Shown: piece after piece, positions 15,701-28,100 of the stretch
Position numbering within the stretch: the stretch's first letter is position 1
How the letters are laid out: each line of letters starts with the position of its first letter
Source of the DNA: Syngnathus acus
Lineage: Eukaryota; Chordata; Actinopteri; Syngnathiformes; Syngnathidae
NCBI RefSeq assembly: GCF_901709675.1
Contig: NC_051087.1
Span: 6,467,001 to 6,531,000 of the forward strand
Direction: 5' to 3'
DNA: 64,000 nucleotides
Made by a program: the position numbers and the translations under genes
Notes under the pieces: model-generated
Databases searched by the model: none
What the model was told of the DNA's origin: nothing
Seen by the model: the letters and a program-made list of their open reading frames with translations, nothing else

Positions 15701-18700
15701 TTAAGAGATGAAAATATAAGTCGGCACAGCGCCTACAAATAGTTGCCGGTCCACGAAAAATACACACTACCATGAGCCAGTCTCTGGCGGAAAAAAGGTT
15801 GGGGACTACTGCAAAAGGAGAAGAAGAAAACAGCAGACTGCAGTAGTCTCCCAATAAAATTTGGCCACAAGTCCCTGACACGGTCCTTTTCTACAAAGTT
15901 ACCTGATCTTTTTTTGCTCTGTGAGGTCTCCCTCGCTAACCAGCATGGCTGACAGCAAGCGTAACGTAGAGTTTGCTGACTTGGACTGGTTGTTCTTCAT
16001 TCCAAGCAACCAACGCACCAGCAGCTTGATGGCCTGGACCTGAAGAGCAGATCAACAGAAATAATTAGGTGAGTAGTGCAGTGCATGCACTGCTTAAATG
16101 TGACTCTTTAATTGCACGGACAAAATAGTTAACACAGTTTTGGTCTCCCACCTTAGCCAGTACTTCAGGTGAAACTTCTTCATCAGTGGTCCACAGCTTA
16201 CCATTCTTGTTTCCCACCGACTAGAGACACAGATGCACCAATATAAACCCAACGTTTTCCCCACCAAACATAATATTACCTACCACCTCTTTAAATTCAT
16301 TATTTCTAATCAATCCTTATAAAACGAGAGCACATTTGCACACACCCTGTCATTCATGAGCAGGTCTTTGACGATAAAGTTAGCCACTATGGACTTCATT
16401 GGTGAGGCAAACTGATCTGGTGCCAACATGGAGATGTGGCCCAGTGACACAAGCGGCGTGATGAGCTGCTCAGGAACGTCTGCATTTAGACTCCGTGACA
16501 GAGGCTGTAGGTACGGAGGACACACACAGTGCATCAAGATTTTCTTTTTCCCAACAATGCATCTCAAACATGGAGGGTTTGTTTTGAGTGCTCTACCTCA
16601 AATATTTGAGCCAACTGCACTTCTTTGTTGTTGAAGATGGCGTGTATGCAGTGCACAGCCTGCTTGGCCTGGTGAGGTGTCCCCCTCTTTGCTTTCTGAT
16701 GTAGAATGGGAATTAGAGTCCTGATGGATGCATAGGATCTTTTATAAGTAAGGATGCAATTCACCAGCGCTATGTGTTCGCTGTGTCAAGTAACACGTAC
16801 GATCTTATCTGTGGTAGCTCTGCCTCAATTTTCTGTCCGGTGTTTCTGAATATCTGGATCGCTGCCTCTGCCACCTTGTCATCCTCCATTTTCAGACACT
16901 GGAGAAGAGACTCATAGGTCTCTGATGAGTGGAATGCTGTGGGGTGGGTGAACGACAGAACCTAAAAAAAAGTATACATAAGAATGGTTACGCAAAACTG
17001 GGTCTATCAAAGAATTGGAATTGTTTTGGAGATTCTGGTATCATGTACCTTGAGTAGCTCCAAGCCTGAGCGGATGGCTGTATCAGGGGTGACGCCCTCT
17101 TCATCGTCATCTGCTGTGCCTTCAATGGACTTGTTGAGCAATTTTACCAAAGCACTAAAATATAAACAGGCTTGGTTATCAAAAAGTTGAAATGCGTCTA
17201 TGTTTCATTCTTCTACCTACAACATAATCATGAGGTAATAAAAAAAGAATAAATGATTAAGCCAGTGTCATCTGGCCTATTGGTATGTCTTTTTTGCAAG
17301 GCAGCTTTAAAGGATTAACCTTCAAACATAGCTGATACTGCAGTTACACATGACAACCACACGGTGTCTCACTGAATGAGAAAAGCCAGTTGGTGGTGTT
17401 ACACAATGGTAAACATGAGCATGAATCTTTTGAACCCAAGTGTCAGAGGTTCAACAAATGTGCTCCTCTTTACAGTGTCCTTCAATTTGTACATCCCAGG
17501 CATATATTTTCTTTCAATACGTGTGTGTATATTTTAATAAACGTTTCACACCTGATGGCTTCAGAGTCGATGTGGACTGGGGCGATGCGTTCAAGCAGGA
17601 ACTTAACCATCTCCAAGAAAGGGTTGGTCGGTTGTTTGGGAAACGTTAACTTTCGAGTGATCTCCCGCTGTAAAAACAACATGCAGTATTGGTATTTATT
17701 GGTACACAGTTGCCAAATTGCCAGCTTCTAGATTAAGGCCAAGATATGCATCAATACATCTGTGACAACATTGACTGATTGTATGACAGTTTTGTATGCA
17801 TACCAGTGAATTTCGTAAATGTGGTGAGAATGGGGAAAATGTAGCTTGTGTGTGGGTTAGATGTTACAATGTTTTGTAGTTTTTGCAATTGACACTTGTT
17901 GCACTTATGCTCTGATTAAATCAGCATGCCTTACGAATACTTGCAAAATAGCAAGGAATCATTTGTGCAAGATGCAGCATTTCAAATGCTCTCACCACAC
18001 AGAGCTCCGCTTGTTTGCAAGAGCATGTCGGACTGATGAGAATCTCCAGTTGGGCTCTAAGCTTCTCATCCTCACCAAGAACCTGGTTGAACCTTTTCAT
18101 GAAATCTTGAGCTTTCCCCGCATCTGGCAGGTTCTCTGAAAAAGCACAAAACAAAAATAGTGTTGATTTATTTTGCAATTACTGACTATGACAAAAACAA
18201 CAGTTGAGCAGATGGGCTATACTAACTTGCAATATTCATCAGCTTCCCAAACATGGCAGCGTTATTGGCCTCAGACTGAAGGAGAGAGGGAAATTGGGTT
18301 ACATGTTAGACCTCCATCTGTATTAAAAACAAGACAAAGACCCTTTGAGACAACGCACCACGGGCAGTTTGTGAAGGTCAAGCAGCTCTTTAACCAGGCC
18401 TCTCAGCATATTCTGACATTTCCACATCTCATTCAAAGCCCTAGGAGGAATACACAAGGAACAAGTGAGCCACAACGGTGGAAAACCACAGCCTTTGCTT
18501 TGCTAAGTCATTTACATTTCAGGATGTTATCTTGTACAATATGTATGAACAAAACCACTTGCATTATGGAGTATCTTCACGCCTCGAAAATTTATGAGGG
18601 TGACAATTTGACTTTTATCGACCAAGAATTACTGACTTGACAGCGTTGGTGTCCAGGCAGGCATACAGGTAATAGAGACACTTCATCTTCTCTTCGGTCT

Positions 18701-21700
18701 CAAGGCTGTGGGGGACCATGAACTGTGCAAAGATCTTTTCGACTAATAACCTGCAGAAGAGGCATCGAGAGCGGATGAACTGGTGAGACCTTGTTACATT
18801 TTGTGATTAAACATGTGCATTTTTAAAGAAATCTTATCTTCTTGACTATCAAGTCATCCTGCATTACAGTTCATTGACAACATTTTTTATTTCATTTAGA
18901 TGAAAAATCGATTTTCTTACTTGTCATCAATGCTGTTCTGGTAGTAGATGTGCAGCAGCTTGTCTTTAATCCAGCTGATCATCAGGGCAGACTCCTTGCC
19001 CGCCTCGTGGTGCAAACAGTACTTTTTATAAAGCTGAGCCAGGCCCATCATCGCCTCCTTGCGCACTCGCCACTGTCAGGAGCAAAATATTCATGACAAA
19101 CATGCTCAGCGTACTCCATTTCATGTTCATGCACACGCTTGGGAATATTGTGACCTTGCCTTGTGACATTATGGTACACTGCTGCATTTATCTCACCCTC
19201 TTGTCTAGCGTCCTTTCTCTTACGAAGCCCAATAATTGGTCATTGACCAAATTCAGATCCTTCTTCCCAGCATTGATGATGGTGACAATGACATCGTGAC
19301 GAATGGCTTCCTCCGGGTCATGGGAACGCACTTTCAAAAACTCTTTAAGTGGGGAGTTAGTGGGTAGAAGTAGATTGAATTAGGGGGAGAAAACCAAAGT
19401 TATCCACTGTGGGATGTAAAGACGGCCTGAAAGCATGTGCACACCTGTAAGGTCTCTGGCCAGGTCGGGGTGGTTCATGAGACAATGGCTGGCAAACTTG
19501 ACACACTCTAACCTCACCGGAACATGGATGTCATTGAACCTGAAACGACACCACAAGTATGATGCTTCCAATTCATTAAGTCACGTCTAATGTTCACTTT
19601 CTACTAGAAACAGTTGAGTGGTATGACCCCGTGCCTGCAACTCACCGTCCTAAGAAGCACTGCCACAGAGGTCGGTTATGCGAGGCCAGCTCAGAGTCTT
19701 TGGCCCCAAACAACTTAGCTAGCAAGCGTACAACAGCCAAACGCTCTTCTCCGTCATTGCTCTGCAAATAACAAAAACAAAAAGATGTCGGATTAGATTT
19801 CCTGATACTTTATCTGTACGGTATGCGTACAAAGTAGCACATTAGAAGACAAAAAGGTCAAATATCGTGTGTATGCGTCATTAACCTTGAGTTTGAACTC
19901 CAGCTGTGGCATAACAGAAGTAAGCAGCAAAGGATCGATGGCAAAGAGCTCTTGGATGAGGTCAAAGACATGCTCTGACAGATCACTGACAGAGGACTTT
20001 CCCATCACTAAAACCTGATTAAAGAACTTTAAACAAATACAAGATAAGACATTTATTTCAACATATTCAAAAATATTGTCAAAATACCAGACATTAAGTC
20101 TAGTGTACATGCTGCTACATACATTTGCAATGCACGTTTCTATGGTCTGGACAGTTCTCTTCAGGATAGTCTTTGCAAGATCATATGCTTGTTTGTTCAG
20201 ATTCTGCACAAAGAAAAGTTACATATTGATGAAAATTACACAACATTGCCTTTTACTTCCATTTAAAAGGATCCATTCCAAAATTACTTGAATGTGATTG
20301 AAATAGAATTTCACCTTGTGTGCAGGGATGAGGTTAATGAGGATGCTATCCAAAAGCTCCTGTGTGACTCCATCTCCCTCCATGATGATGGAACACATCA
20401 AGTCCATCATGTGCAACTGAACTTTCTGATTGTGGCTGTTACTGCAGAAATACAAGAAGGGGGTGGGCATGGTTATGTGGAGCACAAATAAATGGTCAAT
20501 AATAAATAATGTTTCTGAATAATATTGGCAAGTTTGTGAATGCCCTACCATGATTTTTTTACCACCATGGGCTTTTGACTTAAATACTACACACAAAATT
20601 TTCAAATTACTGTAAGCAACTAATGTTTTTTCCTTAGCTCTTTTAAAATAACATTAAACGGGTTAAATGACCTTTAAGTCATTGAATCACAGAATTAAGA
20701 ACTCAAAATATGAATATTCAGAAAAAACAGGTCTTACTTGATCACAGAGAAGAGTGTTTTGAAAAGTTGGGTGAAGATCTCATTACAGTCCTCAAGTTCA
20801 AAGCAAATGTTGTATGATTTAACCCAGGCCAAATTCTACAAGAAAAGAGAAGAAATCAATAAACACCCTCATGACACATTAATCTGGGCCTATTTTCAAT
20901 AAGAGATCACCTCCAGAAGATAAAAGTATCTGTTAAACTGAGGGCTCTTGGTGTCTTCCAGTCCCTTCAGCTGTCTTGTGATGAAGAGGAAGATGTCCTG
21001 CAGACAGAAGCGCAAACCGCTTGGTAAGCCAAAATCTTTCTAAAGACTATTGTCGTCCTGTGCAATGTTAGAACCGCTGTTAAACGGAGGCTCCTTGCCT
21101 TGAGTTTGTCATGCGAGGTGTAGGGTGCCTCGGGGGCATAGATCCGAAAGATGTCAGCCAGACAGCAGGCAACGAGCAGCCGCACATCTTTATTGGGGTT
21201 CCTGAGGAAGAACTCTGAGGCAAGGTGCAGTGCAAGGCCAAGATACTGCTGCTTCTCCTCTTCAGAATCTTGATCCATGTCCATATAGGTCTTCACCACC
21301 ATCTGTGTAGCATCGCAATAGTAACAAAATGTGAGGCGAAACGTTTGAGTGTTTAAACCGAATGGATGGAATCTTCTCAAACGAATCATCACAATTATCA
21401 TCAAATCGTGTAGATTGTGTGGGGCCTCTCTGTGTCATATCAAGCCATCCTTCCTACTTAATACGACCTGCCGGAAACATGCACTGAGCTCACATTCACC
21501 CTTCACTGACAGACTTCACTTTTCTCTGGAGCTAGTTCAAAATATGTGCAGCATAACATCTAAATGCCGCTTCATCATGTTTGCTTTCAACTCTGGGCTC
21601 CTCTGATTGACCCGGGTCTGCAGACCACAGAGTGTGTGCAACATGTGCAAAAGAATGACATTACAAAAAAACAACAACAGGCTGACTACAGGATCACAAG

Positions 21701-23417
21701 GACCGAACTTAGAGACCCCTGATTTAAGTGTTTCTTTCCTCCACATGTGCAAAAACTACAGTTAACTCAGAGTTAAAAATAAATGAATCATCGGCTTCCC
21801 AGCAATTTATTGGTATCGGCTCGACCGTGCTTCCCAAATCCCTACAAAACAATGTGAAAAACATTCAGGATGAACATAAAATGAAATGACTTGACATGTA
21901 GACAAAAGACAATGCACCACAGCTATCGATACAAAATAATGACTTATAGTACTGAAATGTGAGAGTGTGAACGAGGCAGACACTCAAGGGATTTGAAGGA
22001 GTGTGGGGGGATGGGCAAGCAGAGTGCACAGCACCACTTGTGCGCCTTTCAGCAGAAGCAGACGCAAGCTGCTTGCTGCCAACACGGAGGAATTATGCAG
22101 GCTGTGGAGGAATGTATTATACAAATTGTACAGCTCTCACTCAGATATAGAGTGCATGTATTGCACGTTTTTAGTTGTAACCTGTCCATCAATTATTCGA
22201 ATCAAATAAATGACCAATTAATCAATTGTTAAAATAATTTTGAGTGGGCAGCTCTAAAACGGAAAAATGTGCAGGTAATCCCCGTGATCAGTATTGAAAT
22301 CATACAATCTCTATCGGTGTCTAAATCGACATCCTAACTCCCCGATCAAAACTCTCATTATATAACAGCCGTGTGGGATACCTGATACACCTTACACATA
22401 TTCCTCTCAAATATTGTGCATTGTAATCTGTGTTGGTGAAAATGTCTCCTTTGCTGAAATAATCCATCTATCTAAGAGGTAGAACTCTTGGGTGGAGGGT
22501 ATTAAGAGCCTGAGTGAACAGCATGACTAATGCACAGGTGTGCCTTAGGCTGCTCACAAAAAGGCCACTCTGAATTGTGCAGTTTTACTGAAATGGAGAT
22601 TCAGGGGTGTGACCACCATTTTCCTCACGCAATGCAACACATCTCCTTCACGTAGGCTTGATCCACTGCGCCATTCACCCACAACCATCATCTCAAATTG
22701 CAGCATGATAATAAACAGCCCCATGCTTCAACACCATTACTTGAGGCTGAAAACAGCAGTGTCAGCAGTGATCATGTCACCCATTGAGCATGTTAAGGAT
22801 GTTCTGGATTGACATACAAGACACAGTGTTCGGGTACCTTGTGATATCCAGCAAATGTGTAATGCCACTGAAGTAGAGTGGACCAGCATTTGACAGGATG
22901 GAATAAACAACTTGCTCAACTTTATGCACAGGGCAAACAGTGGTAACAGACTTTCTATTAATCAAGATATTGATATGGCACATGTGAGAGGTAACAATGT
23001 GGGACAACAAATCTTGAAAACTACCTGCGGCATTGACTTTTATTGTCATAATTGTGAAATGTGATTTTTTTTATTATTAAAAGCGCTGCAGTTTAGTCAG
23101 TCCACCCATCATTCTCATTGGGGTAGTGGTTGAGCTGGATCTTATTTTAGCTGATCATTTAATGACTTATAACACGATTGCAGAAGTTTTGGGTCGGCGA
23201 AATTGATAGGGAAAAACAGGTTTCCCACACGTCTATCGGTTTGTAAAATTAGAAGTAAATTTTGACACGATGCAAGTCAAAGTAAGAAAATCAATGTGCG
23301 TACCTTTAATCGTTTGACCACCTCATCGTTGCTGATTTTGTCCGTAATCTCTTTGACTCCGGGAGGATAGCAGATCTTGCCGTCGCCCGCCGTTTTCTGC
23401 TGTTGCGGGAACTCCAT
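12787..23417 (-). CDS. pds5a: sister chromatid cohesion protein PDS5 homolog A, 31 coding exons
   Basis: PDS5A is a nuclear HEAT-repeat protein that binds cohesin and, with WAPL and sororin, controls its release and maintenance on chromatin. Exons (minus): 23304-23417, 21099-21302, 20911-20997, 20738-20835, 20315-20441, 20123-20203, 19886-20026, 19646-19761, 19445-19539, 19197-19342, 18921-19072, 18637-18750, 18359-18440, 18227-18275, 17996-18135, 17552-17667, 17049-17154, 16801-16961, 16597-16720, 16346-16504, 16152-16220, 15903-16039, 15421-15544, 14841-15045, 14650-14764, 14436-14568, 14224-14343, 13957-14019, 13659-13804, 13132-13219, 12787-13044. They sum to 3,870 bases, 1,289 residues (human 1,337). 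Conserved blocks include [33 protein letters not shown] and [13 protein letters not shown]. The tail has an AT-hook-like KRRGRPPK and ends MDLQR like human PDS5A (IDLQR). Intron 2 uses a GC donor. The C-terminal linker (last three exons) is the most divergent part. PDS5B is excluded by the short tail. Confidence 0.97.
15618..15811. mobile_element. hAT-type MITE in a pds5a intron
   Basis: The element starts cagtggtccccaaac and ends gttggggactactg, which are inverted copies of each other, and it encloses GC-rich sequence with no frame. The cagtggtccccaa terminus is characteristic of hAT-superfamily non-autonomous elements. It lies between exons 22 and 23 of pds5a, ending about 90 bases from the nearer exon. 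The flanking 8-base target duplication is not clean. Confidence 0.65.
22400..23000. mobile_element. degraded Tc1/mariner-like element in pds5a intron 1
   Basis: The left part contains gcacaggtgtgccttaggct and ggccactctgaattgtgcag, and the right part gatatggcacatgtgagagg. From memory these match the terminal regions of a Tc1/mariner-like family common in teleosts. Phrases of the decayed transposase region also remain, such as cagcatgataataaacagcc and cccattgagcatgttaagga. No long frame survives. The boundaries are approximate. It sits in the 2 kb first intron, the largest of pds5a. Confidence 0.6.
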
Positions 23418-24337
23418 GCTGGTAGACGTCGGAACTAAGCGGTCTTCTACTGGCCTCTATGGGTCGGAAAACAAAAGTTCAACAGCGCCATGCTACAACA
23501 CTTACAAAATACTCGTTTTGAGCACTACTTCACTCTCTAATCGTTCAATTCCCATCACACACTGCTAGTATGGTGTGGAACTATTTACTACTAGAGGATG
23601 ACGAATAGTTTTAATTTACCAAGCCAACATTCAAGCAGTCATTTGCATATTATTAGCTTACAAGCTAACGCCAGCTGTAGCTTCGTCCCAGGTTTCCGTA
23701 AATACAACTAAAAGCAACGTCTAGCTAATCGGAGCAGCGCATTTAAATTACGAATCCCATCCCGACAGACTGCGTCTTCGAGAGAAACACATTAAATTGC
23801 CCGTGTCTCACAACTGTCACACGGGGTTTCAAATTAGCTAGCAAGAGAGTTATGAAGCAAAACAGCACTGGCATTTAGCGGGAAGCGCGGTGAGCAGCTA
23901 CCAGCTAGTAGCTGCTACATACCGTGCGTTTTAGCCCATTAGCTAGCTAGTTGCTAGTGTTAGGCCGCAAACTATTTCAGGTACCCATCACATCTCCCTC
24001 CTCAGACAACCAACGAGGAAGTCAATTATGCTTTAACCTAAGCATAAAACACCCACACCTGAGGGTAGATCCCAAGGTTTCCAACAAATGCAATAACTTT
24101 AATAAGTTTAAAATAGAGCTGATTTACTTGCGGTTGTCTTTTTGTACTTCAACGCATCTGCCTCTAGTTAACATGCGAAGGGCTGCTACCGTTGCCCTGA
24201 GCTCTCCTCTCCACACCAGCAACTTGCGTCCACGGACGATTCTAAGCATCCGAAAAAAAATGCTACATGCGGATGTTTCTAAACAGCGCGAGTATAAACA
24301 TAGCTGAATTGCACAGCAACCGTTTGTTTGTATTTAC

Positions 24338-25147
24338 CTCTCGAGCGGGCCGATTTAATTCATTAGTCTGACACAGGTTGGGTCTAGTTTTCCGCACAAA
24401 GCTCGTCCGTTTAGTCTGTGCTATCTGTGGGACGGCTGAGCGAAGAGCGCCCCCCTTTGTCTCGAGTGAATACTACAATTTTAAATACCTGGTGGAACAC
24501 AGAATACAGGGACGCATGTACAGGATTCAATGTACGTACAGTGCAAATTACAATTATTGGGGACGTTATAACAATGGATTGTCTTCCCTCTCACATTCAC
24601 AGTTATAAACAATTTGGACTAGAGCACAAGTTTCAAACTCAAGGTTTTCTATCTCATTTCATACAAAATTCAGAATTTTGGGATTATTATATTATAAGGC
24701 ATCGCCGTCACAGCTTTCAAGTACAATAATTGTTTAAATGTCTGCCTTTAAAGCCACATGGTGTATTTTATAATTATTTCTTGCTGGGTAAAAATATTAC
24801 AGTACGTACAGTTTTTTTGCACGCCGGGTAAATCTTTTATTTTGAAATTTGCGTCATAATGTTAGCTTTTATTTTGTTAGCAATGTTATGATTTCCGATG
24901 TCGGCCATTATTGACCGGAGAGCACAGTGCAGTGTTGTTTATAGTCACCTTTTGTAGTTCTCACTACTTGATCTGATTGTTACAACCTTGAAGAGTTCAA
25001 CTTCACGCTTTATTATACGGAAGAATAATGGTGTTCGTTCCTGCCACGAATGTTTGCTCAAATCCAATGTTTGTTGCCACCCTGTTAGCTCCGAGTAGCT
25101 CTGCTAACTGAACTAGTGAAGGATTTACCCCGAACGTACCATCCATC
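24338..25147. promoter_or_regulatory. head-to-head pds5a / n4bp2 promoter region
   Basis: pds5a is transcribed leftward and n4bp2 rightward from this interval. A minus-strand donor (GTAAAT, with AC on the plus strand at 24336-24337) marks the probable end of a non-coding pds5a first exon starting near 24,450. The n4bp2 ATG is at 25148 with an ATG-poor leader just before it. The two start regions are therefore only some 500-700 bases apart, suggesting a shared or bidirectional promoter. No transcript evidence is available here. Confidence 0.5.
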
Positions 25148-28100
25148 ATGCCTCGAAGAAAGAAAAACGAACAGAGCCCGACCAGAGTCCGCGGCGGTCC
25201 TCCTCCCCTGGAAGACTTCGGCCTTGGACCACCTCAGGGTTACGATCTCACATTGGCGTCCAACTTTTCACATGGCAAAGAAGGCTCCGACAGGCAGAAA
25301 ATCACCCTGAAGATGCAAGAGATATTCTCCCACTTGGACCCTGAAGTTATACACATCGTGCTGTCTGAGGCTGATTTTAAAGGTACAATGCGTAATTGCT
25401 GGGAGTTCATTAAAAGTGCATGAAACTAATAAAAACAAACTGACCAAGTGTCTGTTTGTGCTCTCCAATTGTAATAGATGAGCAATCATTTTCATTTCTT
25501 TCTCTTTTTAAAGTCATTCTCACTGTCAAACGTTTAATAACTATACGATTGAAATAATCACATAATCACAATTAACAAACTTTCATTTCTGTGTTGCAGT
25601 TGAAAATGCCATGGATTCCCTGTTGGAACTGTCAATTGCTGCTGAACTCGCCGGCGCCGTTGACTCTCCAATGTGTGGCTTTGAGAGCACTGCCGCAGCC
25701 TTGCTTAGTCCTCGTCATGTTTCTCAACCAGGCTCTTCGGCAGCGTCAGAGCAACTCACCTCTCCATCTCCGACTACCAGTCTTCTGACAGAAGAGTTGG
25801 ACCTTCAAGTTGATCAGGAGCTTCAAAACCTGGCGGCGCAACAGGAAGATCATACAAATAACCAGTGTTTGTCTGCTGACATGACACTTTCATCATTACC
25901 GCCATCACAGTTTCCAGAGCAGGTCTTCCCTGAGCTTCAGTTCAACCAGGAGCCTCAGAGTGGGCATCTTGAAGGTGGCTTAGTGCTTTCTGGAGCTCCG
26001 TCTCCATTTGATGGACTCAACACTTGTGAACGTGGCAGCGGCGACGGTCAGAAGTCACTTGTGGATTTTAAACACCTAGTGGCAGAAGAATCTGCAGACA
26101 GGCCAAAATCTCAGTTGGATCTTGTAGCGTCAGGGCGTCCCTCTGCTTTTCAGTTGTACAAAAAGAACGAGTCATCCCAAATGCTTTTACAACCCTCCGA
26201 AAATGCAGATGCAGGAGCTACCACAGCATCGTGGAACATTCATGCTCCTACTTTCTCTCCCCGTTTACATGGAAATCAAGGACCGTGTTTTATCACCCCT
26301 ATTGCACCTTCACACCATTCAATTGGACGTCCTTCTCCCTGGGGAGGCCAGGCTAGTCAAGCACCTCTTCGACCCTCTGCTACGATTCCCAAATCCTGGG
26401 CTATGGCAGCAGCTGCACATAATCCATCCAGAATTGCACCTTCTCCGTCAAGCAGGCTTCATTTGGAAGGGAAGGTGCTTGTGTTGCTACGTGGCGCATC
26501 CGGGTCTGGAAAATCCACTTTGGCCCGGTATGAAAAAAAGGCTTTGAACTGTTTAATGCCACTCAGTTTACAGTAAAACAAAGCCGTGAACAAAGAGAAT
26601 TACATGTGTATACAAATCAACCACATAGATTTGCTTTTTAGATGAGTCTGTTTTGATTAATGATACGAAACAAAACAAAATTGCCATAGATGGGCTAAGT
26701 CGCTAATGGATAGCATCAGTTTTGCGGCCAGATGAAATTTAGGTATGAAAAGGTGAATTCACTTTGAAATTCCTCATTTTTGTTCAGAATATGTCAAAGA
26801 GACCGCAGTAAAGCACTTGATGGTGATGGTCCCATAAATTAAATTGCAGATCATGGAGAGAAGCTGTTGTCTATAGATTGTCTATATTCATCTCTGCAGA
26901 GCTCTTGTCGAAAATAACCCAGGTGGAGTTGCACTCAGCACCGATGACTACTTTACTTTTCAAGGACGCTATCACTATGATCCTGCTTCTCTGGGGGAAG
27001 CTCATGAGTGGAACCACAAGCGAGGTAAATAAACATACATGTACAGTTGGTAGTTTTAAATGAGACACAACTATTTGATCTGTTATTTCACCTTCACCCA
27101 ATAGCCAAAGAAGCTTTTGAGAGAGGTGCTAGCCCCATCATAATTGACAATACAAACATGCAGGGCTGGGAGATGAAACCCTACGTGGCCCAGGTAAGCC
27201 ATCTGCATTTAATGCCTTTCTTTAAACGACCACTCCCCGTTCTTGATTTCCGTTAAAACATAATGCCGCTGTGGTTTTCCTTGTTAGGCTTTGAAATATC
27301 ATTACAAAGTGCTGTTTCGTGAGACAGACACTTGGTGGAAGAACAAGCCCAGGGAGCTAGAGAGGTGAGCAAGATCTGGCAATTTCATAACCATGTCTTT
27401 CAATGTTGCTCAAATCGTCACCCATCAAGACAGAAATGCAATCTTGTTTGTTTTGTGTCTTTTTGTCCGTGACCCTGTGCAGACGCAGCACACACGGTGT
27501 GTCTGCTGAACGGATTCGGCGCATGCTAAATGACTACGAGCGCTTTGTAACAGTCAAGTCCATCATGGGTGCAACAATGCCGGAGTGTAAAATGCGCCTT
27601 CACCTGGAGAACAGAAATGTACAGTAAGTGGCAATCACAAACGACAGGATTGGTCTTTTGCATAGTTTGTGGCAGATTCTCATCAAATAGATTGGCTTTT
27701 AACTTATTGTTTTAGTTTGTTACAATATTGTCTATTTTCATTAATTTAGCGAGTTTGTTACTGCATATATCATACTTTTCTTCCGTCCCTCAGGTGTGTG
27801 ACTCCTGAAGCAAAATGCCCCGACCTTGTCAGTGAACCTGGACTGATGGACCGACGTAAGAATTCCCAGCCTCATCTCTTTTCCTCCCTTCCTGACGTGT
27901 CATCTATTGATCACCCCAGTGAGTTCCACAAGTTGGAAGGTGACAACCACCAATCAACAGAATCACTTGATTTCCAGCCAGTTGGAAGTGCCTCAGAAAG
28001 TTCACACAAAGATGTTGACTTGGACTTGGGGGTTCTGGATTTTGAGCTGGATGCCCGAAATCAGCCTGGTGCAGAACAGGGGATACCCGATTGTATTGTG

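Noticed and set aside
21590-21725. Possible hAT-like end near ctaaattcggtcc/ggggtctc on the minus strand
   Set aside because: Only one terminus is plausible and no inverted partner is visible.
24600-24730. Possible transposon end (cacaagtttcaaactcaagg)
   Set aside because: It resembles the end of some vertebrate repeats, but no matching second end was found, so it was not called.
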